Part shown: in pieces, positions 35,074 through 42,910 of the stretch
Numbering within the stretch: position 1 is the stretch's first letter
Layout: every line of letters starts with the position of its first letter
Assembly: GCA_905193155.1 (NCBI GenBank)
Contig: CAJJNQ010000021.1
Coordinates: 1 to 44,868, forward strand
Source of the DNA: an uncultured Christensenella sp.
GTDB lineage: Bacteria > Bacillota > Clostridia > Christensenellales > UBA1750
DNA length: 44,868 nucleotides
Reading direction: 5' to 3'
Made by a program: the position numbers and the translations under genes
The notes under the pieces: generated by a model
Seen by the model: the letters and a program-made list of their open reading frames with translations, nothing else
The model's database searches: none
What the model was told of the DNA's origin: nothing

Positions 35074-36035
35074 TGCTGGCCAAGGCCAAGGAACTTCTGC
35101 AGAGCGGCGCCGTCCAGCGTGTTCTCGGCTGGCAGACCGGCGAATTCGTCTATGACATCACCCCGGCGGTATTCACCTCCGCCGAGGAGATGGACGAAAA
35201 GTTCGTCTACTCCGATTTCTGCGGCAACAACCTTTCCAAATATCTCATCAAGGAATCCCGCAAGGAGGGCAAGATCCTCGTCTTCCTCAAGCCCTGCGAT
35301 ACTTACAGCTTCAATCAGCTGATCAAGGAGCACCGCATCGTCCGCGAAAACGTCTATGTCGTGGGCGTGCCGTGCGAGGGCAAGACCGACGGCGAAACCC
35401 TCAAGGCCAAGGGAATCAAGGGCATCCTGGGCATCAAGGCCGAGGGAGACAATTTCGTGGTGGAGACCCTCTATGGCGAAAAGACCATTGCCAAGGCCGA
35501 CGCGCTGCCCGAGCGCTGCCTCAACTGCAAGAGCAAAAAGCACATGGTCTATGACGAGCTGCTGGGCGAAGAGGGCGAAGTGCTTGACTCCCACCGCTTC
35601 GACATGGTCGAAAAGCTCGAAAACATGACGCCGGACGAGCGCTTTGAGTTCTGGCGCGGCGAGCTGAGCCGCTGCATCCGCTGCAATGCGTGCCGCAATG
35701 TCTGCCCCGCGTGCTCGTGCGAAAAGTGCGTGTTCGATAACGATAACTCCGGCATTGCGCAGAAGGCCGCTGCCGACAGCTTCGAGGAGAAGATGTTCCA
35801 CATCATCCGCGCATTCCACGTCGCGGGCCGCTGCACCGACTGCGGCGAGTGCTCCAGAGTCTGTCCGCAGAACATCCCGCTGCACCTGCTCAACCGCAAG
35901 TTCATCAAGGACATCAACACCTTCTACGGTGATTTCCAGGCGGGCGAGGACACCGAGAGCCGCGCGCCGCTGACCAACTACACCAAGGGCGACGTTGAGC
36001 CCAGCATCGTCTATCACAAGGGAGGGAAAAACTGA
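35061..36035 (+). CDS. 4Fe-4S dicluster protein, FlxC-like
   Basis: A 324-residue protein with an N-terminal domain resembling the beta subunit family of F420-reducing hydrogenase (VFLKPCDTYSFNQLI near residue 78, then RCLNCKSKKH). A C-terminal dicluster ferredoxin follows, with CIRCNACRNVCPACSCEKC and CTDCGECSRVCP. It probably carries electrons between the NADH module and the MvhD-like subunit. Which of this and the next protein corresponds to FlxB or FlxC is uncertain. Its stop and the next start share one base (TGATG). Confidence 0.82.
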   Translation: MQEMMLAKAKELLQSGAVQRVLGWQTGEFVYDITPAVFTSAEEMDEKFVYSDFCGNNLSKYLIKESRKEGKILVFLKPCDTYSFNQLIKEHRIVRENVYVVGVPCEGKTDGETLKAKGIKGILGIKAEGDNFVVETLYGEKTIAKADALPERCLNCKSKKHMVYDELLGEEGEVLDSHRFDMVEKLENMTPDERFEFWRGELSRCIRCNACRNVCPACSCEKCVFDNDNSGIAQKAAADSFEEKMFHIIRAFHVAGRCTDCGECSRVCPQNIPLHLLNRKFIKDINTFYGDFQAGEDTESRAPLTNYTKGDVEPSIVYHKGGKN

Positions 36036-37060
36036 TGTTTAAGCTTCCCGTTGAAAAGCTCAGCGCGTTGTTTGCGGCGGTTGCCGGCAAAGAAGCGCTC
36101 TATATCCCCGCGGACGACGCTTCCGGCCAGGCGCGTTACCAGCGCTGGCACGAAGGGATGGAGATGACCCATGCCCTCAACACCGTCCGCAGCGCGAAGG
36201 ACTTCTTCTTCCCGCAGACCGAGAACCTGGTGGATTTCAAGGTCAAGGGCAAGGAGATCGAGATCATCGATCCCCGCACCGAGCACGAGGATTTCGTGAT
36301 CTTCGGCGTGCGCGCCTGCGATGCGCGTTCGTTCACGGTGCTGGACAAGGTGTTCCTGGCCGATCCCGTGGACAGCTATTATAAGTCCCGCCGCGAGCAC
36401 GGCACCATTGTCACCCTCGCCTGCACGCACCCGGAGGAGACCTGCTTCTGCTCCGTGTTCGGCATCGATCCCGCTCAGCCCGAAGGCGACGCGCGCTGCT
36501 GGATGGACGAGAAGAACCTCTACATCGAGGCTGTGACCGAAAAAGGCGAAGCATTTGTGGCGTCCGTTAAGGATCAGCTGGCCGAGGGCGGCGAGGAAGA
36601 GGTTGCCGCGCAGCAGAAGGCCACCCGCGCGGTGGTGGAAAAGCTGCCGCTGCACAAGCTCTCGCTGGAAGGCTTCGGCGGCGAGAATATGCTCAAGCTC
36701 TTCAACTCCGACAAGTGGGCGGGCCTTTCCCAGTCCTGCCTGGGCTGCGGCACCTGCACCTTCGTCTGCCCCACCTGCCAGTGCTACGATATCCGCGATT
36801 TCAACACCGGAGACGGCGTGGTCCGCTTCCGCTGCTGGGATTCGTGCATGTATTCCGACTTCACCAAGATGTCGGCGGGCAACCCGCGCCTGACCCAGCT
36901 GGAACGCTTCCGTCAGCGCTTCATGCACAAGCTGGTCTACTTCCCGGCCAACAACAACGGCGAATACGGCTGCGTCGGCTGCGGCCGCTGCCTTGCCAAG
37001 TGCCCCATCTCGATGAACATCGTCAAGGTCGCCAAGACCCTTGCAGAAGAGGTGAGATAA
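36035..37060 (+). CDS. 4Fe-4S dicluster protein, FlxB/sulfhydrogenase beta-like
   Basis: A 341-residue protein of the family that includes anaerobic sulfite reductase subunit A and sulfhydrogenase beta subunit. It has the domain with FVIFGVRACDARSF and CFCSVFGIDP, then two [4Fe-4S] motifs CLGCGTCTFVCPTCQCYD and CVGCGRCLAKCP. Relatives sit next to an FAD/NAD reductase gamma subunit, and here that gene is next, two bases downstream. The pair should form an NAD(P)H-oxidising electron-input module. It lies in the cytosol with no membrane segment. Confidence 0.85.
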   Translation: MFKLPVEKLSALFAAVAGKEALYIPADDASGQARYQRWHEGMEMTHALNTVRSAKDFFFPQTENLVDFKVKGKEIEIIDPRTEHEDFVIFGVRACDARSFTVLDKVFLADPVDSYYKSRREHGTIVTLACTHPEETCFCSVFGIDPAQPEGDARCWMDEKNLYIEAVTEKGEAFVASVKDQLAEGGEEEVAAQQKATRAVVEKLPLHKLSLEGFGGENMLKLFNSDKWAGLSQSCLGCGTCTFVCPTCQCYDIRDFNTGDGVVRFRCWDSCMYSDFTKMSAGNPRLTQLERFRQRFMHKLVYFPANNNGEYGCVGCGRCLAKCPISMNIVKVAKTLAEEVR

Positions 37061-37061
37061 C

Positions 37062-37889
37062 ATGATGCAGGAGACTTTGATTCCCAAGATCGGTGTGGTG
37101 ACCGACATCCGCATCGACACTCCGGACATCAAGACCTTCCGCGTGGTGGGTCTGGATGGCAAGAAGGTCTTTGACCACATGCCCGGCCAGTGCGCGATGC
37201 TGTCCATCCCCGGCGTGGGCGAGGCGATGTTCTCCATCACCTCCTCCCCCACCAATACCGAATACATGGAGTTCTCCATCAAGAAGTGCGGCTGCCTGAC
37301 GAGCTGGCTGCACGCGATGGACGTCGGCCAGCAGATCACCATCCGCGGGCCCTACGGCCGCCATTTCCCCGTCGAGGACGAGCTCAAGGGCAAGGATCTG
37401 CTCTTCGTCGCCGGCGGCGTGGGCCTGGCTCCGTTGCGCTCCGTGATCAACTATGTCCGCGCCAAGCGCGAGAATTACGGCAAGATCATGATCGTTTACG
37501 GCTCCCGTTCCAAGGATGATCTGCTCGATTACCACGAGATTCTCGACGAGTGGATGAAGGACGAGGGCGTGGATGTGGAGCTGACCATCGACCGCCCGCA
37601 GGAAGGCTGGGACGGTCACGTCGGCTTTGTGCCCAACTACGTCAAGGAGCTCAATCCCTCCAAGGATTACACCGTCATCATGTGCGGACCGCCCATCATG
37701 ATCAAGTTCACGCTGGCGGGCTTGAAGGAGCTGGGCTTTGAGGAGACCCAGGTCTACACCACCATGGAGCTGCGCATGAAGTGCGGCATCGGCAAGTGCG
37801 GCCGCTGCAACATCGGCAGCAAGTACGTCTGCAAGGACGGCCCGGTGTTCCGCTTCGATCAGCTGGACGCGCTGCCCAACGAGTATTAA
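37062..37889 (+). CDS. FAD/NAD(P)H oxidoreductase subunit, FlxA/sulfhydrogenase gamma-like
   Basis: A 275-residue reductase of the ferredoxin-NAD(P) reductase fold. The FAD site is PGQCAMLSIP with SITSSP (58-63), and the pyridine nucleotide site is AGGVGLAPLRS (117-127). A C-terminal PyrK-type [2Fe-2S] motif follows, with C241, C246, C249 and C257 ending in CKDGPVF. It should take electrons from NADH (or NADPH) and feed the Fe-S chain toward HdrA. It precedes the fumarate reductase genes by 17 bases. Confidence 0.9.
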   Translation: MMQETLIPKIGVVTDIRIDTPDIKTFRVVGLDGKKVFDHMPGQCAMLSIPGVGEAMFSITSSPTNTEYMEFSIKKCGCLTSWLHAMDVGQQITIRGPYGRHFPVEDELKGKDLLFVAGGVGLAPLRSVINYVRAKRENYGKIMIVYGSRSKDDLLDYHEILDEWMKDEGVDVELTIDRPQEGWDGHVGFVPNYVKELNPSKDYTVIMCGPPIMIKFTLAGLKELGFEETQVYTTMELRMKCGIGKCGRCNIGSKYVCKDGPVFRFDQLDALPNEY

Positions 37890-37906
37890 GAAGGAGCATG
37901 TGAGAT

Positions 37907-38581
37907 ATGGAGAATATGGTTCGTGTTTTCCTCTTCGGAAAAAAGTACGAAGTTCCCTCCAACCTGACCATCATGAAGGCCATGGAATATGCGGGCTATC
38001 AGCTGATCCGCGGCTGCGGCTGCCGCAACGGCTTCTGCGGCGCGTGCGCCACGATCTACCGCATCAAGGGCGACCGTGAGCTGAAGACCTGCCTGGCCTG
38101 TCAGACTCAGGTGGAGGACAATATGTATGTCGCTACGCTGCCCTTCTTCCCGCTGATCAAGCAGGTCTATGATATCGAGAAGGTCAGCCCCGAGCAGGCC
38201 GTGATGATGCAGCTCTACCCGGAGATCTACGCCTGCATCGGCTGCAACGCCTGCACCAAGAGCTGCACGCAGGGCCTGGACGTGATGCAGTACATCGCCT
38301 ACGCGCAGCGCGGCGACTTCGCCAAGTGCGCGGAGCTCTCCTTTGACTGCGTGATGTGCGGCGTCTGTTCCTCCCGCTGCCCTGCCGGCATCTCCCATCC
38401 GCAAGTGGCCATGCTGGCTCGCCGCCTGAACGGCAAATACCTCGCCCCCAAGTCCCAGCACCTGGAAGACCGCGTGCAGGAGATCAAGGACGGCACCTTC
38501 AACGAGCTGATTGAGAAGCTGATGCAGAAGCCCATCGAGGAAATGCAGGAGCTTTACAACCACAGAGACATTGAGAAATAA
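37907..38581 (+). CDS. Fumarate reductase/succinate dehydrogenase iron-sulfur subunit
   Basis: A 224-residue Fe-S protein. An N-terminal plant-type [2Fe-2S] domain has C37/C39, C44, C47 and C62. A dicluster domain has CIGCNACTKSC (110-120) and CVMCGVCSSRCP (148-159). Both latter sites have the full four cysteines, so two [4Fe-4S] clusters are expected instead of the [3Fe-4S] that membrane-type FrdB carries near quinone. This is the pattern of the N-terminal half of thiol:fumarate reductase TfrB. It should pass electrons to the next gene's flavoprotein. Confidence 0.85.
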   Translation: MENMVRVFLFGKKYEVPSNLTIMKAMEYAGYQLIRGCGCRNGFCGACATIYRIKGDRELKTCLACQTQVEDNMYVATLPFFPLIKQVYDIEKVSPEQAVMMQLYPEIYACIGCNACTKSCTQGLDVMQYIAYAQRGDFAKCAELSFDCVMCGVCSSRCPAGISHPQVAMLARRLNGKYLAPKSQHLEDRVQEIKDGTFNELIEKLMQKPIEEMQELYNHRDIEK

Positions 38582-38596
38582 GGGAGGGAAGCGCTG

Positions 38597-40195
38597 ATGT
38601 ATACGAAGGAAATGCTGGAATCCATCAAAAAGGTGGAGGCCAACCGTGAGGCAAATGCCGCGCTCGAACCCAGAAGAATGACCGCTGAGGAAAAGGACGC
38701 GCTGCTCAAGGCGTATCACCCGGATTACAAAGAGGGCGCGGAGTTTGTCAACCTCGCCATCGGCCCCAACAAGGGTGACAAGGTTCCCAAGGAGCTGGGC
38801 GCTCTGCTTCAGGGCAGGAGCCGCATCAACCCGGAGGAGATTGATCTTTCCAACCCCGATTACGACACCGACGTGCTGATCATCGGCGGCGGCGGAGCGG
38901 GCGCTTCCGCGGCCATCGAGGCCGATAACGCCGGCGCGAAGGTCATGATCGTGACCAAGCTGCGCATGGGCGATGCCAACACCATGATGGCCGAAGGCGG
39001 CATCCAGGCGGCGGATAAGCCCAACGATTCCCCTGCGATCCACTACCTCGATGCGTTCGGCGGCGGCCATTTCGCGGCCAAGCCCGAGCTGCTCCGCACG
39101 CTGGTCACCGAGGCTCCCGAGGCGATTCAGTGGTTGAACAACCTGGGCGTGGAGTTCGATAAGGCGCCCGACGGCACCATGATCACCACCCACGGCGGCG
39201 GAACCTCCCGCAAGCGCATGCACGCGGCCAAGGACTACTCCGGTGCGGAGATCATGCGCACCCTGCGCGACGAAGTGCTCAACCGCCAGATCCCCGTGGT
39301 CGATTTCACTGCGGCGATCGAAATCATCAAGGATGAAAACGGCAACGCTGCGGGTGCGGTGCTGCTGAACATGGAGACCAAGGAGATCCTGATCGCGCGC
39401 GCCAAGACCGTCATCATTGCCACCGGCGGTGCGGGCCGTCTGCACTACCAGGGCTTCCCGACCTCCAACCACTACGGCGCGACGGCCGACGGTCTGGTGC
39501 TGGCTTACCGCGCGGGCGCCAAGCTGCTCTATGCCGATACCCTGCAGTATCATCCCACCGGCGCTGCGTTCCCGGAGCAGATCTTCGGCGCGCTCGTCAC
39601 CGAGAAGGTTCGCTCCCTGGGCGCCAAGCTCATCAACGTGGACGGCGAAGCCTTCATGCATCCGCTGGAGACCCGCGACGTTTCCGCCGCGTCCATCATC
39701 CGTGAGTGCTCCACCCGCGGCAAGGGCGTTTCCACCGGCACCGGCATGGGTGTGTGGCTCGATACGCCCATGATCGAGATGAAGGGCGGCGAGGGCACCA
39801 TCGAAAAGCGCATCCCCGCCATGATGCGCATGTTCGGCAAGTACGGCATCGACATCCGCAAGGAGCCGATCCTGGTCTACCCGACCCTGCACTACCAGAA
39901 CGGCGGCATCGACATCACCGCGGACTGCCAGAGCGGCGTGGAGAACCTCTTCGTCGCGGGCGAGGCCGTCGGCGGCATCCATGGCCGCAACCGTCTGATG
40001 GGCAACAGCCTGCTGGACATCATCGTCTTTGGCCGCAACGCCGGCCGCAATGCCGCCAACAAGTCCAAGGAAGTTTCCGTCGGTGCGCTGACGCTTCAGC
40101 ATGTCAACGACTTTGAGAAGGAAGCGGAGCAGGCCGGTATCCATACCGACGTCGTTTCGCCTAAGTTGCTGCCGGACTACCGCAGAACCAAGTAA
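38597..40195 (+). CDS. Fumarate reductase flavoprotein subunit
   Basis: A 532-residue FAD protein of the FrdA/SdhA family that reduces fumarate to succinate. FAD-binding is VLIIGGGGAGASAA (93-106) after an unusual N-terminal extension of about 90 residues. Active-site features are LQYHPTGA, the arginine in ETRDVSAASII, the histidine of LHYQNGGI and the late GRNRLMGNSLLD. The residue that carries covalent FAD in quinone-linked enzymes (the His of H-T-x-x-A-E-G-G) is Asn128 here (NTMMAEGG), so the flavin should be non-covalent, as in Tfr and L-aspartate oxidase. Context and the complete catalytic set favour fumarate reductase. Confidence 0.9.
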   Translation: MYTKEMLESIKKVEANREANAALEPRRMTAEEKDALLKAYHPDYKEGAEFVNLAIGPNKGDKVPKELGALLQGRSRINPEEIDLSNPDYDTDVLIIGGGGAGASAAIEADNAGAKVMIVTKLRMGDANTMMAEGGIQAADKPNDSPAIHYLDAFGGGHFAAKPELLRTLVTEAPEAIQWLNNLGVEFDKAPDGTMITTHGGGTSRKRMHAAKDYSGAEIMRTLRDEVLNRQIPVVDFTAAIEIIKDENGNAAGAVLLNMETKEILIARAKTVIIATGGAGRLHYQGFPTSNHYGATADGLVLAYRAGAKLLYADTLQYHPTGAAFPEQIFGALVTEKVRSLGAKLINVDGEAFMHPLETRDVSAASIIRECSTRGKGVSTGTGMGVWLDTPMIEMKGGEGTIEKRIPAMMRMFGKYGIDIRKEPILVYPTLHYQNGGIDITADCQSGVENLFVAGEAVGGIHGRNRLMGNSLLDIIVFGRNAGRNAANKSKEVSVGALTLQHVNDFEKEAEQAGIHTDVVSPKLLPDYRRTK

Positions 40196-40223
40196 TCTTT
40201 GAGAGAAATAGGAGAGGACTCCC

Positions 40224-40541
40224 ATGAATTACACTGACCTTCTGGAAGCCTTGATGATCCTGTGCTTCGGCCTTTCCTGGCCGATTTCCATCCGCAAGTC
40301 CTGGGTGTCCAGAACTGCGAAGGGCAAGAGCCTCTTTTTCGAGGTGTTCCTGCTCATCGGCTATATCTTCGGTATCGTCCGCAAGTGCATCCTGTTTGCG
40401 CAGGGCAGCGGTCACGACTTCCTGTTCTATCTCAGCTGGTTCTTCTATGTGATGAACTTTGTTGAGATTTCCATCGACGTTGCGCTCTACTTCCGCAACA
40501 AGAAGCTGGATGCGGCCGGAGAAGCTGCGGTCGCCAAGTAA
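40224..40541 (+). CDS. Small PQ-loop/SWEET-like membrane protein
   Basis: A 105-residue membrane protein with three hydrophobic segments (about residues 5-22, 39-58 and 66-90). The first contains CFGLSWPISIRKSWVSRTAKGKS, which recalls the P-Q-like loop of half-SWEET transporters. It sits between the fumarate reductase flavoprotein and the last Fe-S gene. It could anchor the complex to the membrane or carry dicarboxylates. It has a single histidine, so it cannot offer the two axial ligands of a FrdC/SdhC haem. Function unproven. Confidence 0.8.
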   Translation: MNYTDLLEALMILCFGLSWPISIRKSWVSRTAKGKSLFFEVFLLIGYIFGIVRKCILFAQGSGHDFLFYLSWFFYVMNFVEISIDVALYFRNKKLDAAGEAAVAK

Positions 40542-40573
40542 AAAAGCTAGGCAATTTTTAGGAGGAAATGACG

Positions 40574-40819
40574 ATGACTGTTACCATTTGCCTCGGCAGT
40601 GCCTGCCATGTGAAGGGCTCCCACTTCGTGCTGGAGCAGCTCAAGGCTCTGATTAAGGAAAACAACCTCGAAGACAAGGTGACGCTGGCCGGCACCTTCT
40701 GCACGGGCAACTGCCAGAAGGGCGTTTGCGTGACCGTCGGCGGGGAACTGTTCTCCGTCAGCCCCGAGACCACCAAGGACTTCTTTGAGAAGGAGATCCT
40801 GCCCAAGGTTCAGGGCTAA
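40574..40819 (+). CDS. Thioredoxin-fold [2Fe-2S] ferredoxin, NuoE-like
   Basis: An 81-residue protein with the cluster ligands C6-x4-C11 (CLGSACHVKG) and C43-x3-C47 (FCTGNCQKG), the pattern of NuoE/HydC-type thioredoxin-like [2Fe-2S] proteins. I take the ATG at 40574, eight bases after AGGAGG. The ATG at 40568 is too close. As the last gene of the rex-mdh-fum-hdr-frd block, it may be a small electron carrier for the complex. It is followed by a terminator. Confidence 0.85.
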   Translation: MTVTICLGSACHVKGSHFVLEQLKALIKENNLEDKVTLAGTFCTGNCQKGVCVTVGGELFSVSPETTKDFFEKEILPKVQG

Positions 40820-40839
40820 TCCCGCAAAGCTGTTTTCAT

Positions 40840-40871
40840 GCCCCGCTTTCCTGACGAAGGCGGGGCTTTTT
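40840..40871 (+). terminator. Terminator of the rex-to-ferredoxin gene block
   Basis: Stem GCCCCGC / GCGGGGC with a further partly paired CTTTC...GAAG top, followed by TTTTT. It closes the 14-gene cluster. Confidence 0.85.
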
Positions 40872-41096
40872 CTGCCCTAACGGAAGGAAAACGGCGGGGC
40901 GCGCTCACCGAGTGCGTGCCTGCCGCGCCATACCCGGAGCGCGCCGTCCGGTGGGGGAGCGAGCCGCACAGGTTACGGCCGAGATTGGCGGTCCCACGCA
41001 CCCCGGCCGTACCTGTTGGATGTGTGCTTCCTGCCAACGCGCGCGTCATCGAGCAACGTGCTGACCGCGCAACACCTGACGCGCGCCTCCCCGCCC
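40872..41096. other. G+C-rich non-coding interval
   Basis: No gene with a ribosome site or recognisable product is present. The only structure noted is ACGGCCG (40977) with CGGCCGT (41006), a seven-base inverted repeat around a 22-base spacer. Confidence 0.5.
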
Positions 41097-41125
41097 TTGC
41101 GCGCAGCGCCGTGCCGCGGTATACT
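41097..41125 (+). promoter_or_regulatory. Promoter of the deformylase-like gene
   Basis: TTGCGC (41097-41102), 17-base spacer, TATACT (41120-41125), 38 bases before the ATG at 41163. Confidence 0.65.
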
Positions 41126-41162
41126 CAAGGTCAGGAAGCGGAGATAAAGGAGAGAATCAGAT

Positions 41163-41576
41163 ATGGTTTGCCCCATCATGAAAGACCCGATCTTTCTGGC
41201 GCGCCGTGCGCAGCCCGTGGAAGCCGCAGAAGCGGAAGAGCTGTCGCAGAACCTCAAGGATACGCTCCTTGCGCACCGGGAGGAATGCGTCGGGATGGCC
41301 GCCAATATGATCGGCGTGTGCCGCCGGGCCATCGTGTTTGACGACGGCGGAAAGCCTGCGGTGATGCTCAATCCGGAGATTTTGCGGCGCGAAGGCCCCT
41401 ATGACGCACAGGAGGGCTGTCTGTCCCTGCCCGGACAGCGCCCGGCGAAGCGCTGGAAGAAAATCAAAGTGCGCTGGCAGAATGAGCAGATGCAGTCCCG
41501 CGTTAAGACCTTTGAGGGCTGGACTGCACAGATCATTCAGCATGAAATCGATCACTGCGACGGCATTTTGATTTGA
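41163..41576 (+). CDS. Peptide deformylase homologue with altered motif 1
   Basis: A 137-residue protein of the peptide deformylase fold, which removes formyl groups from nascent protein N-termini. Motif 2 EGCLS (residues 84-88) and motif 3 QHEIDH (126-131) provide the metal-binding Cys and two His. Motif 1, normally G-x-G-L-A-A-x-Q, reads C-V-G-M-A-A-N-M. The catalytic Gln is Met49 and the preceding Pro is Asn. It is also shorter than the usual 150-190 residues. It may be a divergent deformylase class or a paralogue with another role. The start follows AAAGGAGAG. Confidence 0.85.
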   Translation: MVCPIMKDPIFLARRAQPVEAAEAEELSQNLKDTLLAHREECVGMAANMIGVCRRAIVFDDGGKPAVMLNPEILRREGPYDAQEGCLSLPGQRPAKRWKKIKVRWQNEQMQSRVKTFEGWTAQIIQHEIDHCDGILI

Positions 41577-41595
41577 ACCGGGAGGAGCTTGCGCC

Positions 41596-42375
41596 ATGGA
41601 GTTGATTGCGCGCCGGCAGTTTGTGCCGGCCTATATCGCGCTGGACACCGTTTTTCTGCTGGTGCTGGCGGGACTTCTTCTGTGGAAAAAACGCCGCATG
41701 GCCGCGCTGGTAGGCGGGATCATGGGCGTGGTGTATTTCATTGTCGATTACGGCGTGTTTCACCTGATCTGCCATAGCCGCAGCATCGAGGGCGGCAGCC
41801 TATTTTGGACGCTGCTCTGGATGAGCATGAGCTACGGCTTTACCAATTTTGCGTGGATTTGGCTGGCGCTGGATAAGGATGAATATCTCATCGAGTGGTC
41901 GCTGCTCATCCTCTGCTGGTGGTTCTGCTGCCCGATGTTGGCGCAGCTGATCGGTTTCGGTCAGATGCCCATCGTTATCCAGCGCACCACGGGCGCGTAT
42001 CACGGCTGGATGGCGGCGATCCTGTTTGTCGGCTATCTGCTGGCCGTCGTGCGGAATCTGGGGGAGAGCGACCGGAAGTGCCGCATCGACCTGCTGCGGC
42101 TGCTGGCCATCGGCATTGCGGCGCAGTTTGCCTGGGAGGCAGCGCTGCTGCTCGGCGGCATTCGCAGCGCCGGGCTGGATTTTGCGGAAAAGCTCCGCAC
42201 GCTGATCGTCAATTCGCTGCTCGAAACCAACCTGGGCATGCCGTATGTCTATCTCATCTTCGTCGCCCTGACGCGCAGGTTCACGCCGGCGCTCGCACGG
42301 CGGGAGGACGTCCCGTCGTTTCGGGAGCGAATCGCGGAGAACAACGGAAAGCGCGTCCGCAGACCGAACGTCTGA
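41596..42375 (+). CDS. Hypothetical polytopic membrane protein
   Basis: A 259-residue protein with about seven hydrophobic segments and many Trp residues (FWTLLWMSMSYGFTNFAWIW). No transporter or enzyme motif is seen. The C-terminal 40 residues are charged. The ATG follows GGGAGGAG, 19 bases after the deformylase-like gene, so the two are cotranscribed. Its last 127 bases overlap the opposing gene's 3' end, so one of the two tails may be read beyond what is functionally needed. Confidence 0.78.
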   Translation: MELIARRQFVPAYIALDTVFLLVLAGLLLWKKRRMAALVGGIMGVVYFIVDYGVFHLICHSRSIEGGSLFWTLLWMSMSYGFTNFAWIWLALDKDEYLIEWSLLILCWWFCCPMLAQLIGFGQMPIVIQRTTGAYHGWMAAILFVGYLLAVVRNLGESDRKCRIDLLRLLAIGIAAQFAWEAALLLGGIRSAGLDFAEKLRTLIVNSLLETNLGMPYVYLIFVALTRRFTPALARREDVPSFRERIAENNGKRVRRPNV

Positions 42376-42767
42376 AAACGTCTTTCGCAGAAGCGATCCA
42401 AAGCCTTTGCCAGCGCGCAGGCGGGGAGGGACAGCAGCAGCCACAAAAAGCTGTACAGCGCGCAAACCTGCCCCAGCAGCTGGAAGCGGTTTGCAGAATA
42501 ATCCCATACCGCCCAATGCAGCCGTAGGTTCACCACGCAGCCCGTCAGAAATTCCAGCGCGGTGACGATCAGCGCGCACAGCAGGCTGCGCAGCGGGAGT
42601 GAGAAACCCTTGCGGCGGATGGTTCCGATGCACAGAAAGCAGACGCCGCCGAGCAGCAGCATCGTCCAGTGCGTGCGTCCGCGCCAGAGCAGTTCGAGCA
42701 GGCCGTAGCTGATCCCCCCGACAAACAGAAACAGCGCTGTGCGCTCGATTTTCAATCGCAATGTCAT
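42249..42767 (-). CDS. Putative membrane protein, CmpB/ABC-transporter type IV-like
   Basis: A 172-residue membrane protein with about four hydrophobic segments. ERTALFLFVGGISYGLLELLW and the following GRTHWTMLLLGGVCFL resemble the family annotated as putative ABC-transporter type IV (CmpB-like). The start has AAAGGATGGAGGG upstream. The polar C-terminal 45 residues overlap the convergent gene and are less likely to be conserved. Function unknown. Confidence 0.72.
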   Translation of the reverse strand: MTLRLKIERTALFLFVGGISYGLLELLWRGRTHWTMLLLGGVCFLCIGTIRRKGFSLPLRSLLCALIVTALEFLTGCVVNLRLHWAVWDYSANRFQLLGQVCALYSFLWLLLSLPACALAKALDRFCERRFQTFGLRTRFPLFSAIRSRNDGTSSRRASAGVNLRVRATKMR

Positions 42768-42833
42768 ATCCCTCCATCCTTTCGGGATTAGCGTGCGAAA
42801 AGACGCGCCCGGTTATGCGCAAAAAACCGTGCA

Positions 42834-42863
42834 TTGACCAGCATGGCATTTTGTGCTATTCTT
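42834..42863 (+). promoter_or_regulatory. Promoter of the ZIP transporter
   Basis: TTGACC (42834-42839), 18-base spacer, TATTCT (42858-42863), 48 bases before the ATG at 42911. The divergent gene starts at 42767. Confidence 0.55.
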
Positions 42864-42910
42864 TGATTCGCCGTTATTGTCTAAAAAAAGAGCGGCGAAG
42901 GAGAAGGGGT

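Noticed and set aside
37886..40225. 779-codon open frame on the minus strand
   Set aside because: Shadow of the fumarate reductase genes. It arises from G/C-rich third positions.
40977..41012. Possible riboswitch or structured RNA before the deformylase-like gene
   Set aside because: Only one seven-base stem is present, it lies upstream of the predicted promoter, and no known aptamer pattern is visible.
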